NCBI GenBank assembly: GCA_013399115.1 | Contig: VXAA01006451.1 | Location: 434,001 to 498,000 of the forward strand | DNA length: 64,000 bases | Source of the DNA: Anseranas semipalmata | Lineage: Eukaryota; Chordata; Aves; Anseriformes; Anseranatidae | Direction of reading: 5' to 3' | Shown here: positions 13,096 through 25,672 of the stretch, in pieces | Layout of the letters: each line of letters starts with the position of its first letter | Numbering within the stretch: the first letter of the stretch is position 1 | Translations under genes and position numbers: made by a program | Notes under the pieces: generated by a model | The model's database searches: none | The model's input: only the letters and a program-made list of their open reading frames with translations | What the model was told of the DNA's origin: nothing

Positions 13096-15113
13096 ATTTT
13101 ATTGGCCAGACTTAGGAGTTATACACATAAAATCAATATTATTTGGTATATCTGAAAAAGATATGCAAACATTTTCAACATGAAAAAATCAATTTTCAGT
13201 CAACCTACACTGTTTCTTTCAGGTAGAAATAAACTGTTTAATTTTCTTTCAGGAGAACTATTTTGAAGACCTTTTTTATTTCATTTAGTATATGTAAATT
13301 TTCAAACAAAAATGCCATTTCACACTAAGAAGCTAATAAGTTTCATCTCAAAGTTGCAGAAACCAAATTCTTTCAGTGTTTTGCCAAGGGAAAGCACAGA
13401 ATCCATAGCTTCAGGGCAGAAATACACTGGCACGATTAGACAATCATCTGCTTCATCCACTATCCAACAAAAAAAAATGCACAAGGGTCACATGCACAGT
13501 AACTTCTTTTGATGAAGTTCTACAGCAGGGGAAAAAATGTTTATGTGATTATGATAGCCTTTCTGTAGCTTGTACACATAAAACAACATGCTAATTGGCA
13601 AGCTTTCTAAATGATGGCATTCCCTGACTCTGGAACTTTATAAGTTTTTGTTCCTAAACCCGGATTTGTGCTTATGTTTCTCCAATAAGTTGCAGCTTTC
13701 CAATAAATTCTGCTATTTCTCAAAGAGTCTTGAGTAGTCCTATTTTTGAGCAATTTTTGATTTTATGGGTAAAACTTAAATGTGAAACTCTCAGGATGGA
13801 AGGAAAAAAAAAAAAGCTAATCACAGTTCCTAACAAAACCACAACACAAGAAGGCTGCATATCTTCATGTCTCCACCAAAGGATGCTCCACATCCTTCAG
13901 CACAAGTTTCTGATACTCAGACCCTCCTCTATGCCTTTGCTGACCACAGAGTGAGTGTGAAGGGGAAAAGAACAATCAGATGCAGCTATAAAAACTGAAG
14001 ATGAAAGTTGCTTACATTCCAATCAAGCTGAATATCACTGCCTCTCTTTGAAACTCTGTAATCTAACTCACTGTGCCCATTCCAAAATTTCAATGTTTCA
14101 CAGAAAAAAATATTTTTTATCACAGAAAAAATACATATACTTTGATTTTATATAGAAAATGTTTATTTTATACATACACATATAAAGTATATATGCGTGT
14201 ATAAATATATGTGGATGCATGTATATGTAAATAAATAGAAAATAATGTTTGGCTACACAGAAATTGCAAAAAGACTGTGTCATGGGTTAAGCATCACGGT
14301 CACTCCCTAACCGCCAGATTAGGAATGTGGTCACCTGAATGACTGTCAGGATTCACTGAACAGACTGTTATGCTGACCACCAGTGCCTAAGATTTCTACT
14401 GATCATTACAGTGGTAAGAAAAGACTGAGAATTTAGGTGAAAAAAAAGATCTTGAAGCCATCTTCTGATGCCTTGGGGCTCCCAATTTAGAGTTTCTGAT
14501 ATTGTAATGGTATCTGTCCGTATCCAAAAACCTCATTCCTCCTTCCAAGGCATATCTACACAAAACTGAGACAGCTGAGCCAAGATACTATTTCTGCAGC
14601 ACGTTTATAAATACTTAATTCCATAAGACAGCGGATCCAGAAAGCACGCCAAAGGATTGTCCTCATTGAGACAGAAGGCATCATCATGGAAATATGTCTT
14701 TTGCTGTTGAAGTGATTTCCCTGGATTACAACTGAGTATACGCCAACAAGCTGGAAGGGTTCCCATAGCATGGGAGTGAAGTGCTTGAGGTATGCAAAGT
14801 TATGCTTTAGCACATGTTCCTACTTAAATATATTCAAAAGGGAGTCCTAGAGATGGAGAGAGATCATTATTGGTAGTACTGCAGTGACAGTAAGTCATCA
14901 TCATTTGTTGAATACCAGCAATACTTTTCACTCTTATCCAAGTTATAGGAAAATTAGAAACCTAAAAACAGACAAATGTGATAAGTGTGTGTAAACAGTT
15001 TCTGGTGTTACCTGAAAATCTCAAAAAGGTCAGAAGTAGCAGCCCAAACTACTAGCACCATTCTGAAGGCCTGTTAGTTTATCCATTTTACAAGATAGGC
15101 AAACTGAAGTACC

Positions 15114-15135
15114 TGTTTGTTTGTTTGTTTGTTTT
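15114..15135. repeat. (GTTT)n repeat
   Basis: Five tandem GTTT units. Confidence 0.9.
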
Positions 15136-16314
15136 AACATGAATTTACTGCAGATTTGTAGAAGAAACTGGACCAAACTCAGTTCATAAGCCCTTGAAAG
15201 TGAACAGGCTTTGAGGAAGGTTTTTTATTATCTCTTTCACACTATAGCAGCTGAGCACTGGAGAAAAAAGAACCAGACAGACAGAATCCTCAGATAATCG
15301 GCTTTGATTATGTTTGGATCCTTTTTACTTTCAACTCTGCTAATACAGTAGCGAATGAGCGTAGAAGTCTGTTTTAAACCGATACTGGAGAAAATACCTA
15401 TTTGCATGAGAAATTTCATGAAGTAACACGATTAGCACAGGTACAGGAAGTGATTGTGATTCCAGGCACATTTCCACCTCACTCCCAGGGTGATTTTTTT
15501 CTATAGAACAGATTTATTCTTCTGTTGCATTAACAACAAGAAAAAAACTGAATATAAATGAGTAAAGGGTTAAGCCACTGTAAGGCCTTAAGGTGTCTTG
15601 TAGCAATCCACCTCGAAATCCCATTTCCAGCTAAATCATCTGTAATTTCATAATTAAATAGTCAATCTCAAAATTTCTTTCTTAATGAAGTCATTCCCCT
15701 AAAAGCTTTTTTTGCCCCCTCATTTTAACACTCCCAGTTATTTCTCTGTCATTTGTGGGTTCTTCTCAATGGGTTGGCAGGTGACAGTAGCACATGTAGA
15801 ATTCTAATTTCTCTCCCACTGTGCAAAGTCTCTAGCACCACGTGCATGTGCAGATCCTACTCACCAAACCACCTTGTATACCACAAAGGGGCGATTCGTC
15901 TTCCATTACACAACCCAAACCCATGTCATGGGTATCGGTGGGTACAACACATGAATATTCAACACGATGCTTGCAGATCCCTTGGATCTGTATAGCAACA
16001 AGCCACAGATGACCTTTCTATCATGTGTTTAGAGCAATTCTTGTCCAATTATGTAATTTAATATTTCCAATTACCTTTCATTATTCTGAGAATGCATATT
16101 TTGTATCTCTTCCCCCTCTTAGAGTCTCAGTTGAAGTACAAAGTCTACTGTGAAGCAGGAATGAAATTACAGTGACCAAGTTTTGAAGAAATTCAGAAAG
16201 GGGCTGGACTTGTTTCTTAAGAAAAAATAAGTTAGCTAAATATGTTAGGCCCAAGAAAAACTAAGAAGCATATAAAGTAACAGTGAAGATAAGCAGTGAA
16301 GAACTGCAAAGAGG

Positions 16315-16331
16315 AGTGTGTGTGTGTGTGC
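16315..16331. repeat. (GT)n microsatellite
   Basis: About eight GT units. Confidence 0.9.
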
Positions 16332-18201
16332 ATGTAAATTTATTATATTGTGAAGTCCTGTATGCAGGCCAGTTTCAGCAGTGAAAAGCCCTGGAATAAG
16401 CTCAGTGAGTGGAAGGTAGGTGTTTTGGGCATCTCTACTTAAAAAATATGGGTAGGGTACAAAATCAGTGTGACTTGGATGTAGGTGTAACGATATTCTG
16501 TCTTCAACAGGTTGCTAATAAATAATATGGGCATAATATTCATTGCCTACCTTATGAAAAATGATGCAGACCAATTAACTGACATTTATGAAGCACTTTA
16601 TGGCCTCAGAAAAATTGATTTTTTTTTATGTAAAGTGTTTGTGTTTGGGAATTACTAAACAAACATAAATGATGAAACAGAGCTTGGCAGTGGTTAGCCA
16701 CTCTAGGGAGTCCTCTGTACTTGCCATTTGGATACTGAGAACAAGGACAGTAAATGGGTCAGATGAACACACTTGTAACAGAAGAGGAAAATGCATAAGG
16801 CAATGAGCCATCAAAACCTCTGCAAAGTCAATGGGAGCAGTGATACACGCCTCAGTGACTGTCACAGCACGGCAGGGACTCACTGAAAAAATTGGCCTCG
16901 TATTATGCCAGGAGAAACCAACTCTCCAGAGCTGTCATGGGCCCCAGAAAAAGAAGAACATCACTGAGGAATGAATAGAGGTCATTCTCATTCCACACGG
17001 AGGACTTGAACTGGTGGGGGGAGCTCTTTGAGGCCCCAGCAGTCCTCTGGCAGTAAAATTTGCCAGAACAGATTCTACAATCCCTTGCTGGAGGTAACTC
17101 ATTCTCAGGGATTTTTTCCCCTCTATTCAGCAAGTTAATAAGCCATATTCCATGTTCTGTCCGTGTGGGCTTGGGAACCTGACTCTGAAATAGGTATGCA
17201 CAGTGAAATTGCCTTTTCTGCTTCTTTTTAATAAGGTAAGCCAAGCAAACATGAGAAAGGCTAATGCAAATAAACTGAGCAGTCAGAAGTCAGACTGCAT
17301 CTTCCCTGGGCTTCATTATCACCATGTGCACTTGATGGGGTCACTCCTCACCATCAGCTCTCCCTCAGTGCCACAGTCGAGCTGTGGCCCACCACTTGTT
17401 TTGACTCACCTGGTCAGGTTTTCCTCTCTGACCATCCCACTCCTGTGGGGATGCTCCAGCAGCTGTGAAAGCACCACCTTTCTCAGGACACATTACAGAC
17501 CATTCTGATAATTCACTTGTTGATAAAAAAACACATTCAGTCATTAAAGTGCTGCCCCTAAAGTATGGCTTGAGCAAGCAGACAGGAGCTGTGGCTAGAA
17601 ACAATTGTTTCCAGACTACCATCATTTGCTTCCCAGCACAGCAGACCTTGGGCAACATCACACCACTCACCAGGTGACAGATGCTCATCTCCTGCATTTC
17701 TACCACATGTTTCTGCTCTGTTCTACCATAGGTGTATCAGCAGTCAGCTTACCCGTATTCACGGAGAGTGACACTGGTGCAGCTGACATGGCTGAAGTTC
17801 ACTGCACGATCAGCTCTTACACCTCAGTCCTATATGGGAATAAGGAAATAAGAGGAACATCAGTAGGCACGAGGCTGTGGAGGTCTCAGCTGTCCCTCTA
17901 GCTATAGTCACTCTTCCAAACTGTGGTCTTTTGGGGGTGTTAATTCATCTGGAATACAGTTCAGCTTCCAGGCTGCAAAGGAGGGCTCAGAACGAGTGCC
18001 CCAGCAGTGCCCAAGCTCCAAAACCAAACAGTCTGTCTGGGGACTGTGGACACTCACAGGGGAATAAGGACTCCAGGTACTACCTCAGGTGTGCTAAGCA
18101 GCTCTCCTGTACTCCCTGTGTTATCGCAGGGCCTGCCCTTCACATACGTGCAGCCAAGGAAGCAGGCGTCTCCACCACACGGCTATTTTTCACCAGAAGA
18201 G

Positions 18202-18290
18202 TCACAGAATGGTTTGAATTCAAAGGGACCATTAAATACCATCTAGTTCCAACCCCCCTACCATGGGCAGGGACACCTTCCACTAGATCA
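18202..18290 (-). mobile_element. CR1 3' tail fragment
   Basis: Matches the antisense CR1 tail: tcacagaatggtttgaattc, catctagttccaacccccct and ccatgggcagggacaccttc. It is joined at one side to an unrelated CpG-rich stretch (about 18295-18410). Confidence 0.88.
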
Positions 18291-20738
18291 GATCACTGCC
18301 GAACGGAGAAGATGGCCGCCCGCCTCGTGCACCTCCACACAGGCAGCCCGAGGGCGTCAGGCCTGGAAACCCCCTCAGGCCCTCGCTTACCGGCTATATT
18401 CCTTACTATCAGCTACTGACCATAAGGGTGTACTTTGGGCTCAGGCTTCCTGCTTTTCTGAAGCACGACAGCATCCTTTTGCTTCACCGCATCCACTTGT
18501 GTACTAGCCCTCCTGAAGAGCACTCATTTTCTGATTCAGAAATAATTTTCCAGTCTATTACAAGATGGTCTCCATTAGAAAGATACATGTGTATGACCAG
18601 TTCCAGATATATTGGCTTTTCGCTTCATGTGTAAATGAGCACAACGATACAAATTCCAATGATAAATAGCCATGTGGCTAGCCGTCCTCTGAAGCTTGCT
18701 GAACACAGCGTTACTCATCACTGCTTTCTAAAGGGTCTCAGGGAGAGGTTTTAGGCTTTGGCCAGCCTGAAAAAAACTGAAGGCACATCTGAGGAGGGCT
18801 GTTAGATCAACGCCTGCTATGTTGCTTCTGTTGCGGTTGAAGTTCATCCGTTTCTTTCCTTTGCAGAGACCCTGGCACTTTCCTGTCATGAAACATGAAT
18901 CCCATATTGATCTGTCTCTTGCAGGGTTTTTATTCTGCAGGGCAATGCTGCAATCTGAGTGCCTCCCGGAAAGAAATCAGCGGCAATCAGCAAGGCCCCT
19001 GATGTGTTCTGTGGAGTGTCAGGCGCTGCCCTCATATCAGTGCCGGGTCAGGACTGGGGTGAAGGAAATAACCTTAACATGCATTTCCTTCTCAAAAGTG
19101 CAGCATCATTTTAAGAGGTTTCTGTCTATTTTAGTTGATTAGAGTTTTGCAGATGAAAGCTGTATCAATGCTGATGCCATTTGGACCACATGGCAAGGAG
19201 GCCAGGAAGCACAGTCAGACAGTTCCCATACAGTTACTGCAGTGGAAACATTCCTGCAGGGTGTGAACCATGCCAGAAAAATGTGCATTGGCAACCCCTG
19301 GCTGACATGGTTAAATTCTTTTTTAATGAGATAGCTGGTTACTGGCAAGAACTACTGAAAGCAGGGTCCACCTCAAGGCAGCGAGTACCATTGGGAGTCT
19401 TTAAATAATGCAATAACTCCATTAAACTACAAGTGCCTCTGTCCTTCCTGGGTAATAAAGTGCAAAACCCTCTCCAGCAGAATCATCTCTCTCCTTCAGA
19501 TCTAGAGAAGAAAAGAAAACTCAGCAGAGCATCTTCCAGCAGTCTGAAACAAAAAAAAATATTGGGGGAAAATAATAACAACATACACACACCACCCTAA
19601 AACTAGGGATAAGTCTAAAACCAGCCAATTCTATCCAAACCACTGGCTGCTGACCCAAGGCACAAATTGATAGGAAGCAGAATCCTAGGTCTAGGTACAA
19701 ACGCACAATCAGCCTTTACAGAACAGCAGTGCCATATGCATATGAATGTACTTATGAATATACTCAGATTAAGCTGTAGGCTGTCTCATATCTCACTTCA
19801 TGTACACAGTGCCACAAGCCAGGATGAATTCACTTGGTGGCCACGCATGGAGCAGTGCATGCACAGTGCCAGGGCTAAGCTCAAGCACCTGAGATTGGAC
19901 CCCATGCCTCATATGGGTATCAAAACAGTTAAATCCTTCCATCAAGTCATTTTATATGTCTCCACCTGAGGACTGTCACTTAAAAATGCAGGCAGAAATT
20001 TTCAGGTGGTCTTCACAGCATCTCATCATGTTCTAGCACCTATAGCACACAGTGGTTTCCAGTACTGGGAAATTTGAGTTATCATACTGAGATTAAATCT
20101 AGTATCCTTAACTTGCAGTAAACATATCAAGCTGGGTTGTTGGCCTACCAAAAAACAAGCGCTTACCAGTGCTCTCCTTCATTTATGGAATATTTCCCTG
20201 TTAATTCATGCCCCCGTGTGAGTGCTAAAACATGGAGTTTTGTTTCAGTGTTTTAAATCTTAGCTGTTCCATACCAACTAGACACAAAACTTCAGCCTTT
20301 CATCTGTAAAGGCTTTCTTCAAAAATCTGCAAGATACCATTATCTGTCTTAACCGTTCTCTTGCATGATTTTTTGATGATTAACTATCTTCAGATATTTT
20401 CAAAGCCGTTTCATTTACCAAGTCCATTTTTCCCCTCAAAAAAATAAATGTAAAGAGAGTCAGGATGAAAGCAGAGGAATAGAAACTCTTGTTCTAGTGG
20501 CGTCACAGCACCTGGGGTTGAAGCACCTCTGAAGGAGGAAGGATTCTCCATCTAAAACACTGGCAGAGGCACGAAGGAGGCAAGGTGCCTCTCTCCGGCC
20601 CCACATCAGCTCTGTGAGAAGCTCAGGACTACAGCATCACTGTCAGAGACACCTCTTTTCACATCCCCACTTCTCTTTCTTCCCCTACCCCTAGTCTGCA
20701 GATAGCAGCAGAGAGCGAAGGACAAGACAAAGCCAGGC

Positions 20739-20758
20739 AAAAAAAAAAAAAAAAAAAA
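20739..20758. repeat. Poly(A) tract, 20 bases
   Basis: Uninterrupted A20; no gene or retrocopy recognisable before it. Confidence 0.9.
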
Positions 20759-20888
20759 TCTATAGCCAGATTCTGCATCTTAGTGTATTTATTGACATGG
20801 TCTAAAATTAGATGCAAAGCTTAAAGTGGAGAAAAAAAAGTGGAAAAAAAAAAACACAAATAACTTCATAATATCATTTGACTTTCAG

Positions 20889-20923
20889 NNNNNNNNNNNN
20901 NNNNNNNNNNNNNNNNNNNNNNN
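20889..20923. other. Assembly gap (35 N)
   Basis: Undetermined bases. The right edge runs straight into a T run (20924-20942), and an A20 tract lies 130 bp to the left, so the gap probably reflects sequencing failure over homopolymers. Its true length may not be 35. Confidence 0.99.
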
Positions 20924-21149
20924 TTTTTTTTTTTTTTTTTTAATAGCAAGCCAGTGGAGTATCCTTTGAAAGCAGATAAGCCTGGAAATTTCAATTAGGA
21001 ATTACTGGGAGCAAGTTGCTAATAGTATCATTTTTTCTAGACTGAGATTTGCTTTCACATACCCCCCACCTACTTGAGGCAATGACTGAAAGCTTTTATT
21101 AGAAAACAAATAAAAATCAATCACTATTTCAAAGGCTTTTTCTATAAAA

Positions 21150-21178
21150 ACAAAAAAAAACAAAACAAAACAAAAACA
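21150..21178. repeat. (CAAAA)n A-rich repeat
   Basis: Tandem CAAAA units following an A9 tract. Confidence 0.85.
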
Positions 21179-22259
21179 GTTTACAAAGGTAACACCCTCA
21201 CAATGGCTTTCTCCATGGTAATTATCAAGAATATACCTCAGACACTGGGTGAAGAAACAGAAGAAAGGCGGGAAGTGTGACCGCTGTGCCTTAAAAATAA
21301 TCTTCATATAGTAACTGTCTCAATTGGCTTTCCTAGACCTCACAGTATTTCCAGCCTTACAAATTTCCCAGGCTTGAAAACATTTATCTCAGCAGGTTGC
21401 AGAGTTTTCTGCGTCTGTCTTTATTATATGTAGTTAGGCTGTCTTCATTTCTTGTGTGCAGGGGGTTGTTTTCATATGCAACCAATGTTTGCTTTGAAAG
21501 ATTCATGATCTTTCATGCGCCAGTGCACAAGCCGCTCTCTCATCACTGATGGGCAGAAGGAGATTTTACCCAAATATAGCTGTCCTCTAAGTGTCTAACA
21601 CAGAGTCAATTTAAAACAACTCTGTTAAAGGCATTGTTTTACATTAGTGTTTTCTTTTTCTTTTCAAATAAAAAGGGTATATTTGCCTTGACTTGTAATT
21701 ATGGAGGTACATGGATTTGCAAGTAAATATAATTGTTACAGTAAAGTTGGTCTCTCTCCCCCACCCTCAGGAAATATTCTTTAATTTTGCATGAATTTGT
21801 TCAGATTCTCAGCTCACATAGCTGAAAATGATTACTGAAATTTCTTATTTACTGGATTATTCACAATGTAGTCATTATTTTCAGTTAGGCACTTTGAAAT
21901 GGGATTTAAGAGAGAATTTAGCATGCAGAAAGCCAGATTATCACACACACACATGGCCATACACAATGTCACATACTACAGATACCTGAGAATAGAACAT
22001 TTTAAAATTAACAAAACCTAAAATAAGATTAAAAGTTACTTGACCTGTTTCTGTGTGTGCCCGTTGAGACTCCAGAGCTGGTAGGCTCCAGATATTTTCC
22101 CACCCCGAGTCCCAGGAAAATTCCCATCCCTCCTGGACAAACCCCACCAGGCCAGCTCCCCAAAAGCGCAGTCTGTGTGGGCACAGAGTGCAAACCGAAG
22201 GCAATTCTGCTCAGAAGAGCTCATTATGTTTGGGAACTGCTTCACCTTCAGCTTGCGCC

Positions 22260-22660
22260 AGGGATGCGCTGACAGCATTGTAATTGATCCCTTCGCCCCA
22301 ACTGAGCCTCGGGAAACAGCCACGCTCCGGCCATCCCTCGCTGCAAAGCAAAACGAAGCTCACCTGCGTGTTGAGGGCAGAGACTTTTCCAAAAGCTGGA
22401 ATTAAAAGTAAACAAACAGACAAACAAAAAAAGCAGAAAACAAGAAGCAATAACTCTAAGAGCAGTTTCAGCAGAGCAGGAGGAGGAGGAAGCTGCAGGG
22501 GTTTCATTCCAGGTCTCCGAGGCGGTGAAGCTGCTCCTCTGGCGTAGGCAGGTGTTGCAAGGCGGTGGGCTGAGCGAGGTGCTTTCCCTGCAAGCAGACC
22601 CAACAACATTATTCGCACCCCTCCGTGAACACGCTCCCGGTTAGAAACAGGCCTGCTAAC
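22260..22660. promoter_or_regulatory. CpG-rich patch, possible promoter
   Basis: CpG dinucleotides are frequent here (ccttcgcccc, cctcggg, ctccggcc, ccgaggcggtg, tggcgtag, gctgagcgag, ctcccgg) against a CpG-poor background. An exon-like block on the minus strand (22364-22395) lies inside it. No gene start could be assigned. Confidence 0.35.
22364..22395 (-). other. Exon-like block C, 32 bases
   Basis: Strong acceptor (long T/C tract ending acttttaattccag) and donor ACGCAG|gtgagc. Joined after block B it reads (A)FGKVSALNTQ in an unbroken frame. No known protein recognised; splice-site evidence only. Confidence 0.3.
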
Positions 22661-23230
22661 AGGAGGAAGGTGGCAACAGGGCTGCCTCCCCCGTCAAGAG
22701 TTGCAAGGTTTTGGGCATCACAGAGCCAAAGGGACATGCTTCCCGCATACCCCAAAGCACATGTTCCTCCATGTGCTCATCCACTGCAGATGCATCAAAC
22801 CAGCTCAGCAGAGAGGAAAATCCCTTTTCATGGGTTTTCCCCCCCACCAGCTCGGTGAGGGGCTAGGAGAGCTGCACCCAGCCTAGAGGAGGCTGTCTGA
22901 GGGCTGCTCACCACCTTCACGCCTTGTGCTCACCACCTTCGGAGCCCTCGTCACCACCCCTGGGGCCAGGCACAAGGACCACCTTGTCCAGAGACATTGG
23001 GTGTCTTCTCCGGCATGTTACTGGCTACAAAATCAATCTAGCTTGCAAGGCATATTCCTTTAAAAAAAAGAAAAATCCTCATTAGAGGGCAGCAGGCTGA
23101 AGCAACCATTAAAATACATCCTCACAGACAGATAAGTATGAAATTAAACTAGCAGCAATTGGCTTACTAGAGCTGTCAAATCACAGAAAGAAAACTTTTG
23201 GAGAGGAACATACCTCCAGCTATTAGTTGA

Positions 23231-23345
23231 TTTTCCAGTACACTAAAAAAGGCTATTTGCTGATGGATTTTGCCATGTTTGATTATCCATCAGTTAAAAG
23301 CCACCCCCCTTCCTTTGGAAGTACTGGTTGTCTACAGCCATTTCT
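23231..23345 (+). repeat. Direct repeat, copy 1 (pair at 24339-24437)
   Basis: About 105 bp shared with a copy 1.1 kb downstream: ttccagtacactaaa--agg, the exact block atttgctgatggattttgcc, catgt-tgattat, atcagttaaaa, and ctttggaagtactg-ttgt. The second copy lacks about 8 bp (the C-rich part). It does not match a repeat family I know. Confidence 0.85.
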
Positions 23346-24338
23346 CCAAAGATAATGCAAACAGGATTTCCATAAACTGTTTGCTTCAGCTCTCTGATAG
23401 ACAATTAATTCTTAAACCACTAATACTGGATTTGCTTCTGCACTCAGATGAGAGGAAATCCAAGATATCGGAAAGTAATAAGGAAACATCCTTGTTCGTG
23501 CCCAAATACCCTCTGCTACATGCAAATGTGGCTAAGTATGTGAATAGGCTGCAGCTGAAAAGTCAGCACAAATGTCTGCAGTTAATCAAAAATAGCTTAT
23601 GAGCAAAATTGAAGTGAACATTTCACGCTGCTACTAGTATTGCAAATGAGCGTTTCTTGATTTGACTGGCTCCAAGCCAGCAACAAATGGATTTTCTAGA
23701 GCCGCAAAGTTTATAACAGATTTTGTTCCAGGGGAAAGTTGTGAGTAGGAGGTGGGATCACCTTCAGCACCCACACCAGTAGCTGCCCCCATAGCAGGTA
23801 AACATCCAGGTTCCCACACTCATCCTACCTTTGTTTCCATTTGTGTCTAACGGGTGGAGTCTGTCACCCTCACAAGCACTCAGTGATGGTCCTGTTTGGC
23901 CTGGGAGCTGCTCTGGAAGACATCCAGACAACATCCCTATGAATGGCAGACTACATATTTTGAAAAGGATTTTCCAAAGTGCTCTAATTTGGCTCTACTC
24001 CCACTGAATTCACAATTAAGTCAATGGTGGGTGTCTTGGAAAAAAACATCCATGGGACCCAGAAAGTATAAATTTTGGACAATGTCAGTTCTTCCTTTGG
24101 GTAGAGGGAGGAGAATGGAAGGCATTGCACGCTCCAGTGTATACTCTACCTCTTCTTGCACATGGTCTCATCTGAGAGACTTTCTTCTCTTCTGCCTCGA
24201 ATATTGCGTGGTCACTTAACTCCTGTGCAAAGCTGACTGTGAATTACTACTGTTATGTGCTGGCAGCATTTCATACCCAGTTTCTATAGGAATAAACTCA
24301 CATGGAGCAAGGTAGTGAGAAGTCAGAGAATAGAGAAC

Positions 24339-24437
24339 TTTCCAGTACACTAAATAAGGTCATTTGCTGATGGATTTTGCCATGTGTGATTATAAATCAG
24401 TTAAAAACTTTCTTTGGAAGTACTGTTTGTCCGCAAA
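24339..24437 (+). repeat. Direct repeat, copy 2 (pair at 23231-23345)
   Basis: Same orientation as copy 1, offset 1107 bp at the left end and 1099 bp at the right end, so one net 8-bp length difference. Scattered substitutions show that the duplication is not recent. Confidence 0.85.
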
Positions 24438-25593
24438 TGATGTTGTCTTGACCACATTATATAAAAGTCAGCTTATATAAAGTAGGACCGTGGCAAAGAT
24501 TCAGATCTGAGACACCTTTCTCAGGTTCTGGCCAGCGGAAGCAGTACAAGATGAGGACCTTATTGGCAGGTATAAGTTGACATTAAAGCAGACTGTGCTT
24601 GGCCTGGTGGTCACTAAAACCATTGCTCTAAGGGACCCAAACTTGAAGGTTCCCATGTACTCTGCTTCCTTCTGCTGGGTCATTTGGGCAGGTTTCTTGC
24701 CTGTATTAGTGTGTCCTGTGCAGTCACCATCTCCTTTGAGGATAAGACGCAAAGAACTGTGACACTGTTGAGAAAAAAAAAAAAAAACTTTTTTGTTTAT
24801 GCCCCAGAAATGCATCTAAAATATATCTTTGAGTACTTTTGAACTGGAAGTAGCTTCATCAAGGTGTTCAGCCTCACACGCTTGTGAGGCCTTTGGGGGT
24901 CACTCAGCACTGACAACGCTCTCCCTTCCTCCGCACTCCCAAACGCTGAGGATACATGGAAGAGGGGTTCTTGCTGTCAGGGCTGAGGCACTGGACTGGG
25001 CAGCATGTTCTCCCTGCCTCCCCTTTGCACCTTCCAGCTCCCCCCTTCAGTCAGAGCTGAGTGTCTTCCTCCTCCAGACTACCTGCACCCCCTTATTCTC
25101 CTCGTCCAGGTAACATGTTCCCCTGCTATGTCCCATGGCCCCTAAATCCACTGCCCTCATTGTCCTTCCATTACTCGTGTCTGTCATGGGGGCTTTGCTG
25201 CTCCTCACAGGTCATATCCTCACAGAGATAATGATTACCTCCACTAATCCACAGAACTGTAGACTCTGGGCAGGCTTCCCTCTCCCTGGAAATCCTAAGA
25301 GATGGCAATGACCATAGTAAAGAAAATGGCAGTCCCCTCACCCCACTGGTGAAAACGAGAAATGGCAGTCAGGCTGAACAAGAGAAAAATGGCAAATCAT
25401 GATTAATAACAAAGACATAGTAAAATCATGCCAGCTGGCAACAGCCTTGTCTGTCATCTGGCTGGATTTACATGGAGGGAACCTGCTGTCGTCTGTCTTG
25501 AAAAACTCAGAGGCCTGTAGGAGTTGGGTATAGTCACAATGCCAGTGCACCTCCTCCTTTCCCCATCCTTATCCTTGTCAGCACAAGTCTTAC

Positions 25594-25672
25594 CTTGCAC
25601 CTGCAGACGTGTTGCGGCATCTGACAGTGTGATGGCCACCACTTTGGGCACGGTAGTAACAGAACCAGTGGT
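25594..25672 (-). other. Exon-like block B, 79 bases
   Basis: Acceptor attttttgttctgcag and donor GCAAG|gtaaga flank a block open in all three frames. The frame compatible with blocks A and C reads TTGSVTTVPKVVAITLSDAA then TRLQVQ. No family recognised. It could equally be a noncoding RNA exon. Confidence 0.35.

Larger units (their letters stand above)
1..22259. other. No gene recognised
   Basis: No exon series, RNA gene or complete mobile element can be supported on either strand. Contents: CR1 remnants at 3.9, 7.7 and 18.2 kb, microsatellites, an assembly gap at 20.9 kb, AT-rich patches (for example 14100-14240) and isolated exon-like blocks. In mammals the next gene after PARVG is SHISAL1 in the opposite orientation. 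I searched the plus strand for its conserved cysteine-rich and membrane segments and did not find them. Confidence 0.6.

Noticed and set aside
17877..18419. 180-codon plus-strand frame
   Set aside because: It runs through a CR1 tail and unrelated DNA, so it is not one coding unit.
22211..22618. 135-codon minus-strand frame with a very hydrophobic segment
   Set aside because: The leucine-rich part is the translation of a pyrimidine tract that looks like a splice acceptor, not a membrane protein.
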